The position numbers were made by a program, and so were the translations under genes. Shown in pieces: positions 54,701 through 61,977 of a stretch of 64,000 nt of DNA. Within the stretch, counting starts at the first letter, position 1. Each line of letters opens with the position of its first letter. The DNA is from Anaerolineae bacterium (GTDB lineage: Bacteria > Chloroflexota > Anaerolineae > Aggregatilineales > Aggregatilineaceae): contig JAHDLB010000018.1 of NCBI GenBank assembly GCA_018432315.1, forward strand, positions 62,001 through 126,000, given 5' to 3'. The notes under the pieces were generated by a model, which was not told the DNA's origin, did no database searches, and saw nothing but the letters and a program-made list of their open reading frames with translations.

Positions 54701-57148
54701 TCAGTCGCCCGTTGCCGGAACATCCGCGATGCGCTCGATGGCTTCGCTCTCGCCCATCTCGATTTGCCGGTCGCTGCGGCGTACCGACCACAAGATCAGG
54801 CCCACCGACACCACTACGCCGATGATCACCCCGATGCCGTACCCCTCGTACTGGACCACAATCGGTGCCACGATCAGCGCCACCAGGTTCATGACCTTGA
54901 TCATCGGGTTCAGCGCCGGACCAGCCGTATCCTTGAGCGGATCGCCAACCGTATCGCCCACCACGCTGGCTTTGTGGTTTTCGCTACCTTTGCCGCCGAA
55001 GTGACCGTCTTCGACGTACTTCTTCGCGTTATCCCACGCGCCGCCCGCATTCGACATGAACACGGCGAGAAGCTGCCCCACCGCGATCACACCGACGAGA
55101 AAGCCGCCCAATGCCTGTTCTTTCAGGAGCAGGCCAACGGCTATCGGGGCCAACACGGCGATCAACCCGAGCGGGATCAGCTCGATCTGCGCCGACTGTG
55201 TCGAGATCGTCACAGCCTGGGCGTAGTCCGGCGTCTTCGTCCCGTTGGCAATCTCCGGAATGCGAAGCTGGCGACGAACCTCGGCCATGATCAAACCAGC
55301 CGCGCGATTCACAGCTTTGATCAGCAGGCCGCTGAACAGCAGCGGCAGCGAACCGCCGATCAACAGGCCAACGAACACGACCGGGTCGGCCAGGTTGATG
55401 ACTTCCTCAAAGGGCTTACCTTCGGGCCACACACGCTTGATGTCGGTGAAGAAGCTGCCGAACAGCGACACCGCCGCGATCACTGCCGAGCCAATCGCCA
55501 CGCCCTTGGTGATGGCCTTGGTGGTGTTGCCCGCGGCGTCCAGGTCGGCCATGATCTGGCGCGCTTCCGGCCCCATGCCGGCCAGCTCACCGATGCCGTT
55601 CGCGTTGTCCGAAATCGGACCGAACGTATCCATGCTCACGTTGTTGCCCGTGTGCGACAGCATCCCCACGCCGATCAGCGACACGCCGAACAGAATGTAG
55701 CTGTAGCGGTGCACGTCCGGCACTTCGTGACAGCTCACCACGAACAGCGCCAAAACCATGATCCACAGCGCCTGGAAGAAACCTTCCACCAGGTGCCCTT
55801 TCATCTGGCCGCGCACGATCTGGATGACCGACAATGCCACACCGGCCAGCACCACGATGAGTTCGTACTCATCGGGGAAGTCGAAGCTGTACACGACGAT
55901 CGAAGCCGTGAGGCTCGCCACAATCACGAACAGCGCCCACACGCTGGACAGGTACCCCAACGAAAGACCTTCCAGAATGACCGACGCGGGGCCAAACCGG
56001 GTTGAGGCCGAGATCGTCTGGACGCGGCTGCTTTTCGCGCTGGTTGCGTACGACGTCAGTGGGTTGAAGGCCACTGCCAGCGCCACACCAACCGCCACCA
56101 GCGTCGCCAGCGAAAGCTGACCGGCGTACAGCCACGCGACGAGGAACGTCGAGATAATCGTGATACCGCTGGAGACTTCGTAACTCTTGTACATCGCCTC
56201 TTCGGCATCGTCCACGCGCCACAACGACACGGCATAAGTCCCAACGATCGAGCTAATTACGCCGATGCCGCGCACAAGCAGCGGCAGCACAATCCAATAC
56301 AACTCACCGTTGATCGCGGTCAGCGCCAGGCCGAGGATCAGGCTCGACACAATCGTGACCTCGTACGATTCGAAGATGTCCGCGGCCATACCCGCGCAGT
56401 CGCCCACGTTGTCGCCCACGAGATCGGCAATCACGGCAGCGTTGCGCGGATCGTCCTCTTCCATGCCGGCCTCGACCTTACCCACCAGGTCGGCGCCAAC
56501 ATCGGCAGCCTTGGTATAGATGCCACCACCCACACGCATGAACAGCGCCAGCAGCGTTCCACCGAAACCAAAGCCCAACAACACATCGGGTGAAGCCTTA
56601 CCGAAGATAATGAAGATGAGCGTGCCGCCCAGCAGCCCCAGGCCGTCGGTCAGCATTCCCGTGATCGTCCCGGAACGGTAGGCGATTTTCAGGGCTTCCT
56701 GGTACCCCCCCCGCTCGGCAGCGGCAGCGACACGGACATTCCCCTGAACGGCCATATTCATGCCGAAGAAACCGACCATGGCCGAGAAAGAGGACCCCAT
56801 GACGAATGCCAGTGCGCGCGCCAACGCGATGACGATCCGCGCCGTATCCTTGTCGTGGTCGAAGAACTCGTTCGCCTCGGGCGTCGGCTCGACCACGAAC
56901 ACGCTCAGGAACATGGCGATGGTCAGCACCGCGATCAGCACGGCGACCGTCTTCAACTGCGTGCGAAGATAGGCATTCGCGCCATCACGAATGTAGCCCC
57001 AAATGCGCTGCATCTCCTTCGTGCCCTTGTCGGCGGCCATGATGTAATTGCGCAGCCATAAGGCGTATCCCAAGGCCAGGCCCGCGGTTGCCAGCACGAT
57101 GAAGACCATTACTTCTTCGTAAGTCTTCACGTTCTCCATTTGAAACAT
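54701..57148 (-). CDS. hppA: Membrane proton-pumping pyrophosphatase, K+-independent type
   Basis: An 815-aa protein with ~16 hydrophobic helices that pumps ions while hydrolysing PPi. Catalytic motifs are GGGIYTKAADVGADLVGKVEAG and DDPRNAAVIADLVGDNVGDCAGMAAD, and the last acidic block VGDTVGDPLKDTAGPALNPMIK. The residue pair that decides potassium need is GNTTKAITKG: Lys and Thr mark the K+-independent H+ pump class (Ala in the K+-dependent one). AGGAGGGG precedes ATG 57148. A weak promoter (TTGCCC, 18 bases, TAAAAT) lies in the ~180-base leader upstream. It is single-gene. Confidence 0.95.
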   Translation of the reverse strand: MFQMENVKTYEEVMVFIVLATAGLALGYALWLRNYIMAADKGTKEMQRIWGYIRDGANAYLRTQLKTVAVLIAVLTIAMFLSVFVVEPTPEANEFFDHDKDTARIVIALARALAFVMGSSFSAMVGFFGMNMAVQGNVRVAAAAERGGYQEALKIAYRSGTITGMLTDGLGLLGGTLIFIIFGKASPDVLLGFGFGGTLLALFMRVGGGIYTKAADVGADLVGKVEAGMEEDDPRNAAVIADLVGDNVGDCAGMAADIFESYEVTIVSSLILGLALTAINGELYWIVLPLLVRGIGVISSIVGTYAVSLWRVDDAEEAMYKSYEVSSGITIISTFLVAWLYAGQLSLATLVAVGVALAVAFNPLTSYATSAKSSRVQTISASTRFGPASVILEGLSLGYLSSVWALFVIVASLTASIVVYSFDFPDEYELIVVLAGVALSVIQIVRGQMKGHLVEGFFQALWIMVLALFVVSCHEVPDVHRYSYILFGVSLIGVGMLSHTGNNVSMDTFGPISDNANGIGELAGMGPEARQIMADLDAAGNTTKAITKGVAIGSAVIAAVSLFGSFFTDIKRVWPEGKPFEEVINLADPVVFVGLLIGGSLPLLFSGLLIKAVNRAAGLIMAEVRRQLRIPEIANGTKTPDYAQAVTISTQSAQIELIPLGLIAVLAPIAVGLLLKEQALGGFLVGVIAVGQLLAVFMSNAGGAWDNAKKYVEDGHFGGKGSENHKASVVGDTVGDPLKDTAGPALNPMIKVMNLVALIVAPIVVQYEGYGIGVIIGVVVSVGLILWSVRRSDRQIEMGESEAIERIADVPATGD

Positions 57149-57328
57149 GATGAAAAGTACCCCTCCTAAAATGGGCAGCGCCCAAAACGCGATGCATCAG
57201 TGGCTTTCAGAGCTCACAAACTCGAATTTGCGGGTCTGAACAGCGAACAGACAACAGGGCGAATTTTACCGCGATTAGGCACAACGGGGCAAAACATTGT
57301 TTTCAAATTGACGTGTTCTCAATGCGAT

Positions 57329-58333
57329 CTATTCGAACAACCGGGCGATCTCGTCGCGCGCGGGCCGGGCCAGCGCGCCACGCCGCACGTCCACCACGCC
57401 CGCGCCCTGCCCGGCCACACGCCCCAGGACGTGCACGGCAATCCCCGCCTGTTCGAGTGCCCGCCGGCTCTGCTCCGCATGATCCGCCTGCACGGTCAGC
57501 AGCAAAGCCCCGGACGCGATCGCCCCTGCCGGGTCGAGGCCCAGTGTCTCGCAGATCGCCTTGCCTTCCGGCAGCCAGAGGGGATGATCGCCGCTCAAAT
57601 CGACTTCCAGGCGGCAGCCGCTGGCCTCTGATAGCTCCCACAGCCCGGTTAGCACTCCGCCTTCCGTCGGATCGTGCATGCTGGTCACGCCACCCGCCGC
57701 CACGGCCACCTGCGCATCGCGCACCACGCTGATCCCCGGATCGTGCAACAAACCCGCACAGCGATCGATCTCCTCAGCGGAGAAAAACGGCAGGAGCGCC
57801 TCGCGCTTTTCGCGCGCCAGGATCGCGGTTGCTTCGAGGGGTGCCCCTTTGGTGAGCATGATCACGTCGCCCGGCTGGGCGCCGCCGGTGCGAATGAGGC
57901 GATCCTTCGCCACCTCGCCCAACATGCTGCCCACCACGATCGGGCGATCGATGCCGTAGGTGATCTCGGTATGCCCGCCGACCACAGCGACGTTCAGCGA
58001 GCGGCACGCCGCTGCGATCTGCTCGAAGATCGACCGGACCAGTGCCGTCGTCGCGTGCGCTTCCGGCAGCAGCAGGGTCGCCATGAACCACAGCGACGTC
58101 GCGCCGGTCGTCGCGATGTCGTTCGCGTTGATGTGCACGGCGTACCATCCGATTTCATCCGTCGCAAATGTGATCGGATCGATCTTCGCCACCAGGTACC
58201 GGTCCGGCATGTCGATGACCGCCGCGTCTTCACCCACGCTCGGCCCCAGCACGACGCGCGGCCCGCCCGGCAGCAGCGCCATCAGGTCCGCGAGGGGCTC
58301 AGGGGGCAGTTTTCCAACAGGAAGCCGGGTCAT
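57329..58333 (-). CDS. AIR synthase-family (HypE/SelD/ThiL-like) protein
   Basis: A 334-aa ATP-binding protein of the AIR synthase/PurM superfamily: SVGEDAAVIDM (phosphate loop), KIDPITFATDEIGWYAVHINANDIATTGA (typical D-x-I-x-x-x-x-D-D/E-x-G...N-D), GGHTEITYGID and MHDPTEGGVLTGLWELSEASG, the last like HypE. No HypE C-terminal Cys (…PRIC) is present; the C-terminus is …ARDEIARLFE. So it is not carbamoyl transferase HypE; a role in Fdh or hydrogenase maturation is only inferred from context. ATG 58333 has GGAGGG before it, directly after the leader terminator. It may be expressed from fdhD readthrough and from the promoter at 58532. Confidence 0.85.
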   Translation of the reverse strand: MTRLPVGKLPPEPLADLMALLPGGPRVVLGPSVGEDAAVIDMPDRYLVAKIDPITFATDEIGWYAVHINANDIATTGATSLWFMATLLLPEAHATTALVRSIFEQIAAACRSLNVAVVGGHTEITYGIDRPIVVGSMLGEVAKDRLIRTGGAQPGDVIMLTKGAPLEATAILAREKREALLPFFSAEEIDRCAGLLHDPGISVVRDAQVAVAAGGVTSMHDPTEGGVLTGLWELSEASGCRLEVDLSGDHPLWLPEGKAICETLGLDPAGAIASGALLLTVQADHAEQSRRALEQAGIAVHVLGRVAGQGAGVVDVRRGALARPARDEIARLFE

Positions 58334-58351
58334 GGTTTTCCCTCCAAAAGC

Positions 58352-58378
58352 AAGGTCCCCGAGCGAGTCGGGGACCTT
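58352..58378 (-). terminator. Terminator/attenuator in the leader of the AIR synthase gene
   Basis: AAGGTCCCCGA and TCGGGGACCTT form a perfect 11-bp stem with a five-base loop; on the minus strand GCTTTT follows, then the GGAGGG ribosome site. It lies between the leader ORF and ATG 58333, so it is an attenuator candidate. Confidence 0.75.
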
Positions 58379-58386
58379 CCGTTGTG

Positions 58387-58433
58387 GGCGCCGTGACACC
58401 TTATAGACAACCAAGGAGGGGTGTCACAGCGCC
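58387..58433 (-). promoter_or_regulatory. 14-bp leader hairpin covering the end of the leader ORF
   Basis: On the minus strand GGCGCTGTGACACC (58433-58420) pairs with GGTGTCACGGCGCC (58400-58387), 14 of 14 pairs with one G-U. The loop contains CCTCCTT, complementary to the leader ORF's own AAGGAGG. Confidence 0.6.
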
Positions 58434-58457
58434 GATTTTGGTACTACAATCATTCAT
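58401..58457 (-). CDS. 18-aa leader ORF with perfect Shine-Dalgarno
   Basis: ATG 58457 to TAA 58401 encodes an 18-residue peptide (MNDCSTKIGAVTPLLGCL) with Cys at positions 4 and 17. AAGGAGG (58472-58466) stands eight bases upstream, a complete match to anti-SD. It is too short to identify by homology. Context (promoter, hairpins, terminator, gene) suggests a leader peptide or a small-protein gene. The stop codon falls in the loop side of the 14-bp hairpin, so ribosome position could switch the structure. Translation is inferred only from the SD. Confidence 0.5.
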   Translation of the reverse strand: MNDCSTKIGAVTPLLGCL

Positions 58458-58466
58458 CGACACCAC

Positions 58467-58497
58467 CTCCTTCTGTTTGGGATGGCAAGAGAAGGAG
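58467..58497 (-). promoter_or_regulatory. Hairpin that can sequester the leader-ORF ribosome site
   Basis: On the minus strand CTCCTTCT (58497-58490) is perfectly complementary to AGAAGGAG (58474-58467), which contains most of the SD of the 18-aa ORF. The loop is 15 bases. Confidence 0.55.
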
Positions 58498-58531
58498 CGC
58501 TGGTCAGTTGGGTTCCGACCAACTTAGATAG

Positions 58532-58560
58532 ATTATGTCATAGTCAAGCAGGTATGTCAA
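58532..58560 (-). promoter_or_regulatory. Near-consensus promoter inside the fdhD stop, for leader and AIR synthase gene
   Basis: On the minus strand TTGACA (58560-58555), exactly 17 bases, CATAAT (58537-58532). It overlaps the end of fdhD. It is followed by a ~190-base leader. Confidence 0.75.
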
Positions 58561-59378
58561 TCATTTTGATCATCCAGCCCTAACCGCTCTGCATGCGTGT
58601 ACACCCGCATGCTCCCCTGCCGGACGTAGCCCACCACGCACATATTCCACGCCTCCGCCAGCCCCACGCTGATGCTCGTCGGTGCCGTGCGGCTCGCCAC
58701 AATCGGAATGCCCATCTGCCGCGCCTTCGAGAGCATCTCCGAGCTGATGCGCCCGCTCGTCACCAGCAGCCGGTCGCGCATGTCCACGCCCGCTCGCATC
58801 GCCTTGCCGGCCAGCTTGTCAATCGTGTTGTGACGCCCCACATCCTCCGCGCAGAACAACACGGCCTGCTGGCTCGCCAGCACGGACGTATGAACCCCGC
58901 GCACGCGCTTGTACAGCGTCGCCGCCTGGTTGAGATCGGCCATCCGGTCCAGGATCACCTGCGGCATGATCGCCATCGACGACTCGATCGGCACCTGCGT
59001 TTCCGCCAGGTTCCGAAAGCTGATCCCCCCGCCGCAGCCGGACGTCAGGACCATCCGGCGGGGCGCATTGAAGTCGCGGCGGGTCAGGAACACGTCGATG
59101 GTCGTCTCGTTCGCGTTAGGGCGAATCAGGCCGATCTCGTCGATGCTGGCGATCACCCCTTCGTTGAACAGGAACCCGACAACGAGATCCTCCTGGTCGA
59201 GCGGGCTGCACATCAGCGTCGCCAGGTCTTGCCCGTTCACGTAGATGCTCACGAACGTTTCAGCGATCACCCCCCCATCGACCCGCTCAGGGCTCCCCGC
59301 CTTGATCGTCCAGTAGGCATACGGGATCGCCCCGGACTCGCGGATCGTGTCGTCAGTGCACAGCGTCTGGTCGGCCAT
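58557..59378 (-). CDS. fdhD: Formate dehydrogenase accessory sulfurtransferase FdhD
   Basis: A 273-aa protein that passes sulfur from a cysteine desulfurase to the bis-MGD cofactor of formate dehydrogenase. ETFVSIYVNGQDLATLMCSP, DLVVGFLFNEGVI, VLFCAEDVGRHNTIDKLAG and SRTAPTSISVGLAEAWNM are all family motifs. The active-site Cys loop is SGCGGG, with one Cys where E. coli has C-x-x-C. It starts seven bases after the Fe-S subunit's stop, within the same operon. Confidence 0.94.
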   Translation of the reverse strand: MADQTLCTDDTIRESGAIPYAYWTIKAGSPERVDGGVIAETFVSIYVNGQDLATLMCSPLDQEDLVVGFLFNEGVIASIDEIGLIRPNANETTIDVFLTRRDFNAPRRMVLTSGCGGGISFRNLAETQVPIESSMAIMPQVILDRMADLNQAATLYKRVRGVHTSVLASQQAVLFCAEDVGRHNTIDKLAGKAMRAGVDMRDRLLVTSGRISSEMLSKARQMGIPIVASRTAPTSISVGLAEAWNMCVVGYVRQGSMRVYTHAERLGLDDQND

Positions 59379-59384
59379 CGAGCT

Positions 59385-60104
59385 TCAGTCGCCGTTCGCG
59401 CGGCGTGGCGCTTTTCTCTCGCGCCGGGTCCCTTCGCGGATCTGGTCCCACGACCACCCCTGCTCCAGCCCCCATTCGATCTTGGGTTTCAGGGCGCCGG
59501 TCGGGCACACGCCCACACACTGCCCGCAAAAGACGCACGACGATCCCGGCAGCGGCACATCGAAGGCCGTCGAGATCTGCGTGTGGAACCCCCGCTCGCT
59601 GAACGTCAGCGCGAACGTGTACTGGGCATCTTCGGCGCACACCTGGACGCAGCGCCAGCATAACACACACTGGCTGTAGTCGCGCACGTAGAAGGGGTTG
59701 TCGTCCCGCACTGGCGCCGTCCGCCGCTCCGCGCCGGGGAACCGCTCTCGGTCGGCCTGGTACTCGTCTAGCAGGCTTTGGATTTCCGGCGCTTGGCCGA
59801 GGTCGACTGCCGAATGCAGCATTTCGAGGATGGTCCGCCGGCTGCGCTCCACGCGCGCGCTGCGCGTGCTAACCTGGGTTCCGTTTTGACACGTCGCAAC
59901 GCAGGCCGGTTGTAACAGTCTTCCCTCGTCCACATCGACCACGCACACCCGGCACAACCCGTTGGCGGTAGTCGCCTCGTGGTAGCAAATGACCGGAATA
60001 TCGATCCCGATCGATTTCGCGGCATCCAGAATCGTCGTGCCCTCCGGCACGGTTACCTCGTGCCCATCGATCATCAACGTTACAGTCGCGTTTTCGTCAC
60101 CCAT
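59385..60104 (-). CDS. Fe-S subunit of NAD-linked formate dehydrogenase (NuoG N-terminus-like)
   Basis: A 239-aa protein. Residues ~8-80 are a [2Fe-2S] ferredoxin fold of the NuoG/HoxU type ([15 protein letters not shown], then ACVATC). After a helical linker ([15 protein letters not shown]) come two [4Fe-4S] motifs, [11 protein letters not shown] and [16 protein letters not shown]. It would carry electrons from FdhA to the NuoEF-like subunit. It is located between NuoEF and fdhD on the minus strand, with 44 and 6 base gaps. Confidence 0.92.
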   Translation of the reverse strand: MGDENATVTLMIDGHEVTVPEGTTILDAAKSIGIDIPVICYHEATTANGLCRVCVVDVDEGRLLQPACVATCQNGTQVSTRSARVERSRRTILEMLHSAVDLGQAPEIQSLLDEYQADRERFPGAERRTAPVRDDNPFYVRDYSQCVLCWRCVQVCAEDAQYTFALTFSERGFHTQISTAFDVPLPGSSCVFCGQCVGVCPTGALKPKIEWGLEQGWSWDQIREGTRRERKAPRRANGD

Positions 60105-60148
60105 AAATTCTTGTCCCCAATCCCTGTCGGCAAAAACCGTTACGCTCG

Positions 60149-61858
60149 CTAATCCGAATCGAACAACTCAGGCCATTTGTCCATCGCGCTGAGCACCGCC
60201 ATCGCCGCCGTCTGCCCCAGGCCGCACAGCGACGCCACCGTCATCGTCTGCCCGATGTCCTGCAGCCGCAGGCGGTCGCCGGGCAGCGGCGCATCCGCCC
60301 GGTTGAGGATCTCCATCTGGCGCTGCGTGCCCAGTTGGCAGGGATAGCACTTGCCGCAACTCTCGTGCTCGAAGAACGCGCCCAGCCGCCGCAGCACGTC
60401 GCGCATATCCACCGTGTCGTTGAACACCATGATCGCGCCCGACCCCAGCGTCGCGCCGATCGATCGCAGGTCCTCGAACGTGATCGGCACGTCGATCTCA
60501 TTCGGCGTCAGAAACGTCCCCGCCGCCCCGCCGTGCAGCACGGCCCGAAGCGTGCCCCGGACGCCCTTGCATTGCTCGTCCAGCAGCGCCCGCAGCGACA
60601 TCCCAAACGGGATCTCGTAGACGCCGGGCCGGTTCACGTGCCCGCTGACGGATACGAGCTTGGTGCCGGTGCTGTGCTGACTCCCCCACTGCCGGAACCA
60701 GTCCGCCCCGTGCCGGATCACACCGGGCACGACGCACAGCGTTTCGACGTTGTTGACGACCGTCGGCTTGTTGAACAGCCCGTGCGTCGTGGGATACGGG
60801 GGCTTGATGCGGGGGAATCCGCGCTTGCCCTCGATCGCCTCGAACAGCGCGGTTTCTTCGCCGCAGATGTACGCCCCTGCCCCGCGCCGGATCTTGATCC
60901 GGCAGGTGAACGCGTGGCCCATGACACGCTCGCCCAGGAAACCCGCCGCGGTTGCGTCATCGATCGCCCGCTGCAAGATCGCCGTTGCTTCCGGGTACTC
61001 GCCGCGAACGAACAGGTAGCACTGCTCGGCGCCGATCGCGTACGCGCTCAGGGCCATGCCTTCCAGCAGCAAGTGCGGGCGCGTCTCCATCAAAACCCGG
61101 TCTTTGAAGGTTCCCGGCTCGCTCTCGTCCGCGTTGCACACCACGTAACGCGGCTGCCCCGGCGCGCCGCGCGTGAATCGCCACTTGCGCCCTGTGGGGA
61201 ACGCAGCCCCACCGCGCCCAACCAACCCGGACTCTTCCACTGTTTCGATGACGCGCTCCGGTGTCATGTGCTCCAGGGCATGGCGCAGAGCGGCATAATC
61301 GCCATATTCGGCGAGCGTCTGGGGGCGGTGGGGCTGCGTTCCCTGCAGGAAAACCTCTTTTACCCCATCGACTGCTGCTGTTCTCGGTTTATGACTATGC
61401 GAAGCCAACTCGCCCGGACTGTGGACCGGCGCGACCGAATGCTCCCCGTTTCCCCGCTGGCTGACGAGCGCTGCCGGGGCGTGATCGCACAGCCCCAGGC
61501 ACGTCGTCTCCCGCACCGTGTACCGGCCATCCGGCGTGGTCTGTCCCGGCGCGATGCCCAACTCGTCGCACGTCGCCCGGATCAGGTCATCAGCCCCGGC
61601 AAGGCCGCATGACGGGCTGGTGCACACGTGGATCACCGTCTCGCCCTGCGGCTGTTCGCTGAACAGCGAATAGAAGCCGATCACGCCGTAGATGTCGGCC
61701 ACCGGCACGCGCAGCGTCGTCGAGATCTGGCGCGCCGCCTCGGGAGAAATGTGCCCAAATGCCGTCTGGACATCCCATAAAGCGGGCAGCAGCACATCCC
61801 GCCGCCGGCCTTCGTACTGCCGCAGGACATCGTCCAATGAAACAATTTGTTTTTCCAT
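60149..61858 (-). CDS. NuoE-NuoF fusion, NAD-binding subunit of formate dehydrogenase
   Basis: A 569-aa fusion. Residues ~1-150 are NuoE-like with a [2Fe-2S] site (C-x4-C in CTSPSCG and C-x3-C in CLGLC). The rest is NuoF-like: FMN/NADH site [40 protein letters not shown], and the [4Fe-4S] motif [11 protein letters not shown] plus a later Cys in SLCGLGQTA. Related fusions are the beta subunit of soluble NAD-dependent formate dehydrogenase. ATG 61858 has AGGAAGG upstream; 24 more in-frame codons lie before it. It is divergent from fdhA. Confidence 0.93.
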   Translation of the reverse strand: MEKQIVSLDDVLRQYEGRRRDVLLPALWDVQTAFGHISPEAARQISTTLRVPVADIYGVIGFYSLFSEQPQGETVIHVCTSPSCGLAGADDLIRATCDELGIAPGQTTPDGRYTVRETTCLGLCDHAPAALVSQRGNGEHSVAPVHSPGELASHSHKPRTAAVDGVKEVFLQGTQPHRPQTLAEYGDYAALRHALEHMTPERVIETVEESGLVGRGGAAFPTGRKWRFTRGAPGQPRYVVCNADESEPGTFKDRVLMETRPHLLLEGMALSAYAIGAEQCYLFVRGEYPEATAILQRAIDDATAAGFLGERVMGHAFTCRIKIRRGAGAYICGEETALFEAIEGKRGFPRIKPPYPTTHGLFNKPTVVNNVETLCVVPGVIRHGADWFRQWGSQHSTGTKLVSVSGHVNRPGVYEIPFGMSLRALLDEQCKGVRGTLRAVLHGGAAGTFLTPNEIDVPITFEDLRSIGATLGSGAIMVFNDTVDMRDVLRRLGAFFEHESCGKCYPCQLGTQRQMEILNRADAPLPGDRLRLQDIGQTMTVASLCGLGQTAAMAVLSAMDKWPELFDSD

Positions 61859-61932
61859 CAAGGAGCCTTCCTGACCCAGCGTTTGTTCAGGTGACGCCCA
61901 TCCCGCGATGGACGATTTTCTTGAAGTCAAAC

Positions 61933-61951
61933 TATAATATATATCATTATC
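61933..61951. promoter_or_regulatory. AT-rich divergent promoter/operator between fdh subunits
   Basis: TATAAT at 61933-61938 on the plus strand is followed by an inverted repeat ATAAT-N7-ATTAT (61935-61951). It is the most AT-rich stretch in the neighbourhood. It may bind a regulator of both fdhA and the NuoEF operon. Confidence 0.5.
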
Positions 61952-61977
61952 TCAAATTTTTACGGAGAAAGCCCAGC

